DNA of 64,000 nt, taken from NCBI GenBank assembly GCA_902810075.1, contig LR778135.1, positions 2,480,001 through 2,544,000 on the forward strand. Reading direction: 5' to 3'. The stretch comes from Ruminococcaceae bacterium BL-6 (GTDB lineage: Bacteria > Bacillota > Clostridia > Oscillospirales > Acutalibacteraceae). Below, piece by piece: positions 19,173 to 27,626 of this stretch (position 1 is its first letter; each line of letters opens with the position of its first letter). Below the pieces are notes generated by a model. The model was not told the DNA's origin and did no database searches. It saw only the letters and a list, made by a program, of their open reading frames with translations. The position numbers and the translations under genes are program-made.

Positions 19173-19327
19173 AGGCCCTTCCTGCGGCGCGCGCAGGCGA
19201 TTTTCCATAATGTCCCCCTCGACATGTTTGCAATCCTTTCCGTAGAGTTTGGTTCGATCACTGAATTCTCCCAAAAGGTTGCAGGCATGTCTCTTTTTAT
19301 TCCCTTTCGAATTTATTTATAAAAAGA

Positions 19328-19361
19328 ACCTGAATATTCAAGACGTACCAAATACTCAGGT
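19328..19361 (-). terminator. Terminator of the second dehydrogenase gene
   Basis: Arms 19328-19338 and 19351-19361 (ACCTGAATATT against AATACTCAGGT, one wobble pair) with a 12-base loop. On the minus strand the hairpin lies 12 bases after the dehydrogenase stop and is followed by TCTTTTTATAAAT. It may also stop rightward readthrough from the lactonase gene. Confidence 0.65.
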
Positions 19362-19372
19362 CGTTAAATGAT

Positions 19373-20434
19373 TTATATTTCTTTGATCACAGCATCGGTA
19401 AAGCCTGTCGTCGTCGCCGTTCCTCCCATATCCGGCGTAAGAATTCCTGCTTCCATTCCTTTTATGATGGCATCCTGCATGCTGTTTCCGGCCTCAGACA
19501 ATTTCGGATCATCATGATGGTCGCCCAGCCAGTGAAACAGCATCACTGCCGAAAGCATCAATCCGACGGGATTGGCCCTGTTTTTCCCCGCGATATCTGG
19601 CGCGGAGCCATGTGCGGCCTGAGCCATGCACTGGGTTTCGTTCGTATTGATCGACGGCGCCAAGCCCAGACTTCCCGTCAGTTCCCCCGCCAGATCGGAG
19701 AGAATGTCCCCGAACAGGTTCGTGGTGACGATCACGTCAAAATCTTTCAGCCTTCTCACCATATGTGCAGTCATCGCATCGATATGATAGTCGTCCACTT
19801 TTACTTCCGGATAATAATTTTTCCCCACTTCGTAGCATGTGCTTCTAAACATCCCGTAAGCCATCTGAAGGACATTCGCCTTGTGGACGATCGTAACGTG
19901 CCTGTTTCTCCGCATGGCCATTTTGAATGCTTCATGGGCAATTCTTTCCGCAGCTTTTCTGGTAAAAACGGAATTTAAAACAACCACATCCGGCGTCGGC
20001 ATAAACTCGCCGTAACCTTTGAACATGTTCCGGTCGGGAAGAGCGCCTTCCGAGTTTTCCCGAAACACCACCACATCCGCCTCGCCCACATGGCTTTTTA
20101 CGCCGGGGTATGTTTTGGCCGGGCGGACGTTTGAATATAGGTTGAAATCATGCCTCATGGTGCCGCTGGGATTCGTTTTCTTAAAATATTCGGGCGGATA
20201 AGAGGCCGAATCGTGCGGCGCGAAAACCCAGCCGTCACAGTTCTTCAACCCGCTCTTCGTAATTTCGGGAACCGGGTCCCCATATTTCTTGATCCCTTCC
20301 CAACCCATTGGAAATACCGGGAATTCCATTTCGATCCCATGCTTTTTTATTGCCGCTTTCATTAATTTTTCAGTGGCCTGCGTAATCTCCGGCCCAATTC
20401 CATCTCCGTAGAGCAATCCAATTTTGTAATTCAT
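19373..20434 (-). CDS. Isocitrate/isopropylmalate-family dehydrogenase, divergent subfamily
   Basis: Second beta-decarboxylating dehydrogenase of the window, 353 residues. It keeps the N-terminal LLYGDGIGPE, the arginine block NPSGTMRHDFNLYSNVRP, the catalytic Lys in VHKANVLQ, the metal-site GDILSDLAGE and HGSAPDIAGK with the Asp-Ile pair that favours NAD. The stretch after the fourth Arg reads FRENSEGALPDRNM instead of the usual ENxxxxYxG, so the Tyr that assists catalysis in isocitrate and isopropylmalate enzymes is missing at its usual place. I recall a subfamily of unknown function with a similar DRNM segment. It is transcribed alone, opposite the lactonase. It is probably not plain isocitrate dehydrogenase; substrate unknown. 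Confidence 0.82.
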   Translation of the reverse strand: MNYKIGLLYGDGIGPEITQATEKLMKAAIKKHGIEMEFPVFPMGWEGIKKYGDPVPEITKSGLKNCDGWVFAPHDSASYPPEYFKKTNPSGTMRHDFNLYSNVRPAKTYPGVKSHVGEADVVVFRENSEGALPDRNMFKGYGEFMPTPDVVVLNSVFTRKAAERIAHEAFKMAMRRNRHVTIVHKANVLQMAYGMFRSTCYEVGKNYYPEVKVDDYHIDAMTAHMVRRLKDFDVIVTTNLFGDILSDLAGELTGSLGLAPSINTNETQCMAQAAHGSAPDIAGKNRANPVGLMLSAVMLFHWLGDHHDDPKLSEAGNSMQDAIIKGMEAGILTPDMGGTATTTGFTDAVIKEI

Positions 20435-20515
20435 TCAAACCGCACCTCGCATTCTATTAATGTCACTTTCAAGTTAAGTTTAACACTGGAACGAGGTGTT
20501 GTAAAATACCGATTC

Positions 20516-21568
20516 TTATATATGCCTCATACGCGAACCGTCCGGGTTGAAAAAGTGCGGCGTTTCGGCCCATCTGCCCGAAAAGTTATCCTGCGGATAA
20601 ATGCTTTCAAAAAAAGCATACGCTTCCGGATCGTATTCCTTCAATTCGTCCCGTTTGTTGATCGGGCCGCGGACACCGTCCCATGTGCCGTCGGGGCTTT
20701 CCGACATCGCATTGAACCAAATGGCCGTCAGAGTGGCGAAATACTCCGCATAATTGCTGATGGCATAGGTTTTGGGCCACCGTCCCAAACGGCGCGCATT
20801 TTCGTAAGTATGTAAAAATTCTTTTGCCTTTGTCTGATCGCTGCAGTAATTGATTCCGATCAGGTGGATGGCGTGCCCGAATTCGTGCGCCATGATGCAT
20901 TCGTTCGGGTAGTGCGTTGCATGCGGACCTTCAACAATGCGCAAAAGATTACGCTCTGAAACCGAAGTGACAGGCTGATCGGTCACTCCGCCGAACCCTT
21001 CCGCCGGGCGGAGCAGGATGCGATAGCCGATACGATGCTCCGGAATGTCGAAGGCGGTCTCATCCAAACCGTAAATCGCCACTTCCGCATGAAAATGCCG
21101 CATGACGGCGGCGATTTCCGGAAGGCGGCTGAGCATATGGTCGGCCGCCTCCGCGGCGATTGTGTGCGCCTCGTCCGAAACATCGGCGCTGGATTTGATG
21201 ACGATCCCGCATTTGGATTTGGTGTATTTTTGATAAAAAGGAAGATACTCAGGGGCGCAGCGGACAGACTTTTCCACCGGGCCGCCGTCCTCCCCTGTCA
21301 CCCGGCCGGAAAAAGAGATCGACAACCGATCCGTCTCATAAGGGTAAAGGCATTCTTCCACATAAAGGGTCGTCCTCCGCTTTTCTTTCTCATACACACA
21401 GCCTTTGTCCCATTCCTCCGGCTCCTTCCATACATGGAGATGCCTTTCGTTTCCCCCGACCGAAACGGACACATTCTCCACGTCGTCGGAGCCTTGGACG
21501 CCGCCATCCCAGTACAGCTCCAGCCGATGGTCATCCAGCAGGATGCATTTGGTTACCTTCGTCATCAT
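20516..21568 (-). CDS. Putative zinc metallopeptidase (HEXXH...E)
   Basis: A 350-residue protein without a signal peptide or membrane helix. HEFGHAIHLIG near residue 226 supplies the zinc His pair and catalytic Glu; NYAEYFATLTAIWFN about 45 residues later offers the third zinc ligand (Glu), the gluzincin layout used by lethal-factor-like and Pro-Pro-endopeptidase-like enzymes. The N-terminal ~110 residues resemble a beta-rich domain (alternating hydrophobic strands, LYWDGG, LSISFSG). I do not recognise the exact family. ATG 21568 follows GAGGATG; an upstream TTG at 21583 overlaps the ribosome site. Gene neighbours give no clue, as it is flanked by the dehydrogenase and an IS element. Confidence 0.65.
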   Translation of the reverse strand: MMTKVTKCILLDDHRLELYWDGGVQGSDDVENVSVSVGGNERHLHVWKEPEEWDKGCVYEKEKRRTTLYVEECLYPYETDRLSISFSGRVTGEDGGPVEKSVRCAPEYLPFYQKYTKSKCGIVIKSSADVSDEAHTIAAEAADHMLSRLPEIAAVMRHFHAEVAIYGLDETAFDIPEHRIGYRILLRPAEGFGGVTDQPVTSVSERNLLRIVEGPHATHYPNECIMAHEFGHAIHLIGINYCSDQTKAKEFLHTYENARRLGRWPKTYAISNYAEYFATLTAIWFNAMSESPDGTWDGVRGPINKRDELKEYDPEAYAFFESIYPQDNFSGRWAETPHFFNPDGSRMRHI

Positions 21569-22047
21569 TTCATCCTCTTCCAATAAAATTTTTGCCTTTC
21601 TCGCGGCGGACCACCTTTGTCCGGAGCCCCGGGCGGGTATCAGGCTCTCAATTTGGCCCGTTCCATACGTGTTTGCCGCTTTTTCATACGCTCCAATATA
21701 TGCCCTGTATCCCCGGTATTATTCGACGGTGAAAACTTATGATATGGCTGTGAAACCAGACTCAGGTTACCACTTTCAGACGGCAATGTCAACAATTTAC
21801 AATATTATTTAAATAAATATATAATTTATATGTAATATGTTGATTCGCATGAAACGGCTCTTATCTTCTGCCGAAATGTCAGAGCCTGCACACATGCAAT
21901 TAACTTTCAGAGTTGTGAAATTATTTCAATTCGATGAAAATTGAAGTAATTTGAAGTTTTAATATAAAAATTAAACATTGGCAGAGATATTTATGTAAAA
22001 TGCCAATTTATGGCGGTTTCTTTTTCCAGATATTGTCATTAACCTAT
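21569..22047. other. 479-base AT-rich intergenic region before IS copy 1
   Basis: No gene is seen. A candidate leftward promoter for the metallopeptidase is TTGACA (minus strand, 21787-21792) and TAACCT (21764-21769), 17 bases apart. From about 21790 to 22040 the sequence is strikingly AT-rich compared with the GC-rich coding regions, and contains short poly-A/T tracts only. Confidence 0.5.
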
Positions 22048-22050
22048 TAA

Positions 22051-22877
22051 GAGCCTGTATTCACAAGCGTTTAAGCAGTGTATGAAAGTGAGAGATTTTA
22101 ACGATAGTTTCAGCAGAATCCGGTAGTAATTTCATAATCCTTGCTGAGACGACGGGAGTTATTCAGCCAACTAAAGGTACGCTCAACCACCCAACGCCAG
22201 AGAAGCTTTTCCCACTGGTGCGGTTTGATTTTTTCCGAAATGTCCACGCCAAGGCCAAGGGCCTTATCCACATCAAGAACAAAAGTACCGCGATATCCCG
22301 CGTCAGCGCAGAATCTTTGGATGGATGAGTAGCGCTTAAAAGCAAGTTTTGCCGGTTCAATGCCCGACTTCGTGTCATGAATATTCGCCGCATGGACGAC
22401 GACTGCAAGCAGATTTCCCATCACGTCTACGACGATGTGCCGCTTGCGTCCTTTCGTTTTTTCCCTCCGTCAATACCGCGTTTCTCGCTTGCGGCTACAG
22501 TCTTGACACTTTGAGAGTCGATAATTCCATAGCTCGGTTCTGCTTTTCGGCCCGCATCTTCACGCGTCTTTACCACCATATGTTGCAATATTCTATTCCA
22601 AAGGCCGCTGATCCGAGCGCGCCGATAGAAACTGTGTACTGTTGAATAGGGTGGAAAGTCATGCGGTAAATGACGCCATTGACAGCCTGTTTTGACAAAA
22701 TACAAAACGGCATCCGTCAACTCGCGTTTTGACCACTTATATTCTCTTAACCCAGAATATAGTGGTTCTATCTCTGCCCATTGTTTGTCGGTCAGGTCGC
22801 TTGGGTATCCCTGCCTTCGCTTTTCATCTTTTTTCATATGCTCATTTTATCATATCTTCGCTTGTGAATACAACTTC
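22051..22877 (-). mobile_element. IS5-family insertion sequence, copy 1 (827 bp)
   Basis: Ends are GAGCCTGTATTCACAAGCG and, inverted, GAAGTTGTATTCACAAGCG (16 of 19 bases match). Flanking TAA at 22048-22050 and 22878-22880 is a 3-bp target duplication of the TNA type used by many IS5-family elements. It carries one extra C near 22120 compared with copies 2 and 3, which breaks the transposase C terminus. Confidence 0.9.
22110..22837 (-). pseudogene. IS5-family transposase of copy 1, C terminus altered
   Basis: Two overlapping frames: 22427-22837 (136 residues, DUF4096-like N-terminal part with the first catalytic Asp in GIIDSQSVKT) and 22110-22424 (second Asp in ADAGYRGT, Glu in VERTFSWLNNSRR). 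In functional relatives the parts are joined by ribosomal frameshifting. Here an extra base near 22120 changes the end to TTGFC-stop, removing about 20 residues (ETIVKISHFHTLLKRL in copies 2 and 3), and a Pro near WEKL(P)WRW is Leu. The catalytic triad is still encoded, so residual activity cannot be excluded. Confidence 0.8.
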
Positions 22878-22913
22878 TAAGTTAGCAAAAACATTTTTAC
22901 TTCGGCGGCATAT

Positions 22914-22990
22914 GGTCGCCGGAAGCTCGCTTACGGGGCGCGGCCCAAAGGGGGCACCGGAAACGACTGCGCAGCGGCTGCAGACAGCGG
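22914..22990 (+). pseudogene. Remnant of a duplicated peptide-binding-protein gene
   Basis: About 75 bases resemble the lipobox region of the intact binding-protein gene at 23239-23321: both contain CGGAAGCTCGCT and AAAGGGGG in register, and both read GSSLTG in the matching frame. The lipobox Cys is Arg here and the frame ends after ~30 residues. It is followed, as the intact gene is, by a copy of the same 3' hairpin element. The rest of the gene is missing, so this looks like an internally deleted tandem paralogue. Confidence 0.55.
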
Positions 22991-23002
22991 GCCCCTGCCG
23001 TT

Positions 23003-23097
23003 TTTGAAATTCATAGAGTGAATAGATCCTAATTTGAAAGGAAGCCGGATTTCATGAGAAAGTTTTAAAAGTTCGGCTCCCTTTTTTTGATTGATCT
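23003..23097 (+). repeat. 3' hairpin element, copy A
   Basis: A ~95-base noncoding sequence matched by copy B at 24913-25012: both share TTTGAA(A/G)TTCATA, AGCCGGATTT, AAAGTTTTAAAAGTT(C/T)GGCTC and a T-run followed by TTGAT(C/T)GAT. The AGCCGGA and TTCGGCT arms form a stem with a ~22-base loop and seven T, so it works as a terminator. By position it belonged to the deleted paralogue. The 319-base gap 22878-23196 otherwise holds only the gene remnant and the upstream sequence of the binding-protein gene. Confidence 0.65.
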
Positions 23098-23196
23098 CTG
23101 ACCATCGAGAGGAAAATCATAAACAGGCCTTGACAAAAGCGTTTTATTTTAACGGCATCTACCGTTGAATAAAAATAATAAAAGGAGGAGAATCAA

Positions 23197-24858
23197 ATGA
23201 AAAAAGGGCGGATTTTTGTCTCTCTGCTGATGTCACTCGTGATCGTCGGAAGCTCGCTCACAGGGTGCACCTACAAAGGGGGGACGCCGGCAGCTACGGG
23301 GACCGCGGATGCGGGGAGCGGAGGAAAGCAGGTATTAAGGTTTGTTTATAGCGTGGATATCCCGAACTTCGACCCTCAGCTTGCAAATTCAATGGTGAAT
23401 CAGACGGTTGGAACAACGATAATAGAAGGCCTGGTGAGGCTCCGCGAGGGCAAAATCGTGCCCGGGGCCGCGGAAAAATGGGATGTTTCGGAAGACGGAA
23501 AAACCTATACGTTCCATCTCAGGGACTCAAAATGGAGCGACGGGCAGCCCGTCACCGCCAATGATTTCGAATACGCGATCAAAAGGCTGTGCGACCCTAA
23601 AACCGCCGCGCCTTATGCATACGCATCTTTTTATATCCAAAACGCCGAGGAAATCAATTCGGGCAAAATCAAGGACCTAAACCAGCTCGGCGTGAAAGCG
23701 CTTGACGACAAGACGCTCGAAATCAAGCTGAAGGCTCCCGGGAAGTATATCCTCAGCGTATTGGCAGGCACAAACTTCGCCCCCGTAAGAAAGGACATCA
23801 TTGAAAAATACGGCAAGGATTTCGCGGCGGCGCCTGATAAGATGGTTTACAACGGGGCTTTTACGATGACGAACTGGACGCGCCAGAAGGAAGTCGACCT
23901 CGCGAAAAATCCGAACTACTGGGATGCGGGAAACGTAAAGCTTGACGAAGTCAATATCCTTCAGGTAGATAACGGACAGACCATGGTCAACATGTATGAA
24001 AGCGGCGACACCGATATGCTCGACCTGGTCAGCGCTGCATACGACAAATATAAAAAGGATTCAAAGCAGAATGTCTTGTATTACGATACCGGCTCGGTCG
24101 AATATATGTTGTTCAACGCGAAATCGAGCAATCCCCTGGTGACAAATATAAATTTCAGAAAAGCCATCGCCTGCGGATTCGATCGGGCGGAATATGTGAA
24201 GCTGAGCAGCAAAGACTTGAATCTGCCCGCGGAAAGGCTGATCCTGCCCGATATTTCCGGCGTAAACGACAAATTCAACAAGGAGCACCCGCTTCATTAT
24301 TATCCCGCCAAGGCGGACGTGACAAAGGCGAAGGATTATCTTGCAAAAGCGATGCAGGAGCTCAATATCTCCGATCCTTCAAAAGTATCGTTCAAACTCC
24401 TGATCAACGACGCATACAAAACCTATGGGGAAGCGATACAGGCCATACTGAAGCAGAACCTCGGGATCACTGTGAAATTGGATATAGCGCCCTATGCGGA
24501 CCAAATAGACAGATGCCTGAAACTAAATTATGACGTCGCCTGCCAGGGATGGAACCCGGATTACGACGACCCCATGACATATCTCGACCTTTGGGTGACG
24601 GGCGGAACCCAAAATATGGCGGGCACCAGCAACCCGGAATATGATAAGCTGATCCAGGAGGCAAAATCCACAGCGGATCAAAAGACCCGCGGAGACCTGA
24701 TGGCGCAGGCGGAAAAGATGCTCCTCGATGATTCCTACGTTATGCCGTATGATATAGGAAGGGGAGCATATGTCGTAAAGCCCGGGGTAAAAGATATGTA
24801 CCGGTATTTCGTAGGGGCAAACCCGGACTTCGTATATACATCTGTCAACGGAAAATAA
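23197..24858 (+). CDS. Oligopeptide ABC transporter substrate-binding lipoprotein (OppA/DppA family)
   Basis: Extracellular peptide-binding lipoprotein of 553 residues. A signal peptide (MKKGRIFVSLLMSLVIVG) ends in the lipobox LTGC, Cys near 28. The SBP_bac_5 fold is evident from VYSVDIPNFDPQLANSMV, DSKWSDGQPVTANDFEYAIKR and the C-terminal WNPDYDDPMTYLDLW. ATG 23197 follows AAAGGAGG. It heads the ABC operon with two permeases and two ATPases downstream. Gene and signals look intact, although both permease genes are split by IS copies, so it may now be an orphan receptor or serve another permease. Confidence 0.93.
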   Translation: MKKGRIFVSLLMSLVIVGSSLTGCTYKGGTPAATGTADAGSGGKQVLRFVYSVDIPNFDPQLANSMVNQTVGTTIIEGLVRLREGKIVPGAAEKWDVSEDGKTYTFHLRDSKWSDGQPVTANDFEYAIKRLCDPKTAAPYAYASFYIQNAEEINSGKIKDLNQLGVKALDDKTLEIKLKAPGKYILSVLAGTNFAPVRKDIIEKYGKDFAAAPDKMVYNGAFTMTNWTRQKEVDLAKNPNYWDAGNVKLDEVNILQVDNGQTMVNMYESGDTDMLDLVSAAYDKYKKDSKQNVLYYDTGSVEYMLFNAKSSNPLVTNINFRKAIACGFDRAEYVKLSSKDLNLPAERLILPDISGVNDKFNKEHPLHYYPAKADVTKAKDYLAKAMQELNISDPSKVSFKLLINDAYKTYGEAIQAILKQNLGITVKLDIAPYADQIDRCLKLNYDVACQGWNPDYDDPMTYLDLWVTGGTQNMAGTSNPEYDKLIQEAKSTADQKTRGDLMAQAEKMLLDDSYVMPYDIGRGAYVVKPGVKDMYRYFVGANPDFVYTSVNGK

Positions 24859-24912
24859 AATACCGGGAACTTTTCCATAGAGGCGGAGAAACCGACGCTT
24901 TGTCTCTCTGTC

Positions 24913-25012
24913 TTTGAAGTTCATAAATCGATGATCAAAATTGAGAGGGAGCCGGATTTTTAAATCTTATCCAAAGTTTTAAAAGTTTGGCTCTCCTTTT
25001 TTGATCGATATC
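24913..25012 (+). terminator. 3' hairpin element, copy B (attenuating terminator between binding protein and permease)
   Basis: Second copy of the element at 23003. Stem arms GGGAGCC (24947-24953) and GGCTCTCC (24989-24996), long loop with AAAGTTTTAAAAG, then CTTTTTT. It lies after the binding-protein stop and 28 bases before the permease start, the usual place for an attenuator that keeps binding protein above permease levels. Confidence 0.65.
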
Positions 25013-25512
25013 TTAATCACCGAAGGAAGGTATCACATCCATGACCAAATACATACTGAAACAAGTCGGAACCGGAATCATAACGTTGTTTGTGCTGATA
25101 ACGGCCGTCTTTTTTATGGTGAGGGCCCTGCCCGGCGATCCGTTCGCGGATCCGAAAATATCATCGGACATCAAGCAGAACATTGTACATTACTACGGGC
25201 TGGATAAACCGATCGTCGAGCAATACGGCATATACCTTGGAAATCTGCTGAAAGGCGATCTCGGGTATTCTTTGAAATACAGAAATATCACCATCAACGA
25301 TATTATCAAACAGGCGTTTCCGTACACCGCGGATCTGGGAATCAGATCGGCTGTTTTCGCGATCGTAGTCAGCGTCATCGTGGGAATCTTGGCCGCCGTC
25401 AGGAAAGGAGGGCCATGGGACTGGGTCTGTACGATCATCTCGGTGATCGGGCTGACCATCCCTAATTTTGTAATCGGCTCGATCCTGCAGGTTATTTTCG
25501 GCGTGAATCTTA

Positions 25513-26338
25513 GAGCCTGTATTCACAAACGTTTAAGCAGTGTATGAAAGTGAGAGATTTTAACGATAGTTTCAGCAGAATCGGTAGTAATTTCATAATC
25601 CTTGCTGAGACGACGGGAGTTATTCAGCCAACTAAAGGTACGCTCAACCACCCAACGCCAGGGAAGCTTTTCCCACTGGTGCGGTTTGATTTTTTCCGAA
25701 ATGTCCACGCCAAGGCCAAGGGCCTTATCCACATCAAGAACAAAAGTACCGCGATATCCCGCGTCAGCGCAGAATCTTTGGATGGATGAGTAGCGCTTAA
25801 AAGCAAGTTTTGCCGGTTCAATGCCCGACTTCGTGTCATGAATATTCGCCGCATGGACGACGACTGCAAGCAGATTTCCCATCACGTCTACGACGATGTG
25901 CCGCTTGCGTCCTTTCGTTTTTTCCCTCCGTCAATACCGCGTTTCTCGCTTGCGGCTACAGTCTTGACACTTTGAGAGTCGATAATTCCATAGCTCGGTT
26001 CTGCTTTTCGGCCCGCATCTTCACGCGTCTTTACCACCATATGTTGCAATATTCTATTCCAAAGGCCGCTGATCCGAGCGCGCCGATAGAAACTGTGTAC
26101 TGTTGAATAGGGTGGAAAGTCATGCGGTAAATGACGCCATTGACAGCCTGTTTTGACAAAATACAAAACGGCATCCGTCAACTCGCGTTTTGACCACTTA
26201 TATTCTCTTAACCCAGAATATAGTGGTTCTATCTCTGCCCATTGCTTGTCGGTCAGGTCGCTTGGGTATCCCTGCCTTCGCTTTTCATCTTTTTTCATAT
26301 GCTCATTTTATCATATCTTCGCTTGTGAATACAACTTC
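25513..26338 (-). mobile_element. IS5-family insertion sequence, copy 2 (826 bp), inside the first permease gene
   Basis: Nearly identical to copies 1 and 3. Left end GAGCCTGTATTCACAAACG (one base changed from the others), right end as in copy 1. TTA at 25510-25512 and 26339-26341 is the target duplication. It is oriented against the host gene. Differences from copy 3 are only a few bases, so insertion was recent or the copies are kept alike. Confidence 0.95.
25523..26298 (-). CDS. IS5-family transposase (two frames, probable -1 frameshift), copy 2
   Basis: Frame A (25888-26298, 136 residues) holds the helix-turn-helix-like N-terminal domain (LTDKQWAEIEPLY) and the first catalytic Asp (IIDSQSVKT). 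Frame B (to 25523) holds GRKRHIVVD, the second Asp (ADAGYRGT) and Glu (VERTFSW). The junction reads GGG AAA AAA CGA; a -1 slip on the A6 tract gives GGKK-TKGRKRH, the conserved continuation seen in single-frame relatives. Full fused protein is about 255 residues. Compared with copy 1 the C terminus is intact, so this copy can probably still move. Confidence 0.85.
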
Positions 26339-27626
26339 TTAAATGGCTTCCCGTTTCGGACTGGAAGGGAATCAGCTATACCATCATGCCCATCATCGTG
26401 ATGAGCGTCGGATGCTTCGGGTGGATGCCGCTGCTGATGCGGGCAAGCATGGTTGAGGAAGGAAATAAAGACTATATTAAAACAGCCAAAGCGAAAGGGC
26501 TTCCCCACAGGCAGATCGTTTTAAAATACCAGATCAGAAACGCAATCCTGCCGATCGTGACAAACCTTGGCGTTACGATCATGGGGTTTTTAGGGGGCAC
26601 CCTGGTGGCGGAACAGATATTTGTGGTTCCGGGACTCGGAAAGTTTTTCAACGCCAGCATAACAAATCTTGATTATTCGATGATATTGGGAATGACCATA
26701 TTCTTCGGGGCGTTTCTGATCCTATGCAACATATTGGTGGAAATCGCGTATGGATTTGTCGACCCGAGAATCAGAGCTTCGAGAGGGTAGGTGTGAAAGA
26801 TGGAAGTAATGGAAATGGAGCGTGGCCCCCGGATTCAGGACCAGTTTGTAAGAGTGGGCAAAAACAGGGAAATGATGAACAGCATCGCGAGGCCCAGCCT
26901 GACCTTCTCGCAGAACGTGTGGAGAAAATTCAAACAAAATAAAAGCGCGCTGTTTTGCTGCGTCGTGGTAATCGCCATCGCATTGATGTCCATATTGGCT
27001 CCCAAAATGGTCCCATATGATCCGAACGCCGCAGACCCTCTGTCCATCACCCAATCCTTTTCCGCGCAGCACTGGTTTGGAACCGACGATTTTGGAAGGG
27101 ATCTGTGGGCAAGGACGTGGCTCGGCACAAGGATATCCCTGCTGATCGGCTTTTCGGTCGGCGTCATTTCAAAACTGCTCGGCGCCGCAATCGGCGGGCT
27201 GTCGGGTTATATCGGGGGAAAGCTCGATACGGTCATTATGGGCGTCATCAATATCCTGTACGCCATACCGCAGCTGATCATCGTCATACTGATTACGGTC
27301 GTCATGGGAAAGAGCATCCCCACCCTCATCTTTGCGATGGTATTTTACGAATGGATGGGCATGGCTCGTATCGTAAGAGGTCAGGTTCTGGTTCTGAAAG
27401 AGAGCGAATTCGTGACCGCCTCAAGGCTTCTTGGAGCAAAAAGCAAAAGGGTCATCATGAAAGACCTGATCCCGAATACAATGAGCCTGATCATCGTCAA
27501 TATCATCATGGCTGTGCCCGCAGCCATTTTTATGGAAGCGTTCATGAGCTTCATCGGCTTGGGAGTCAAGCCGCCGGATACCAGCCTGGGCCAGCTGGCC
27601 AATACAGGCGCGGCCGTCGTCACTTA

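Larger units (their letters stand above)
25041..26790 (+). pseudogene. ABC peptide permease subunit (DppB/OppB type), interrupted by IS copy 2
   Basis: Peptide permease subunit. The N-terminal part (25041-25512) encodes MTKYILKQVGTGIITLFVL through codon 157 (GVNL), and the reading frame resumes at 26341 (KWLPVSDWKG) to the stop at 26790, with the EAA-loop segment EEGNKDYIKTAKAKGLPHRQ. Removing the 826-bp IS and one TTA restores a continuous ~306-residue protein, the normal DppB length. As it stands the product stops about 11 residues into the IS, so only half of the six-helix permease is made. The binding-protein gene lies upstream and the second permease 10 bases downstream. Confidence 0.93.
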
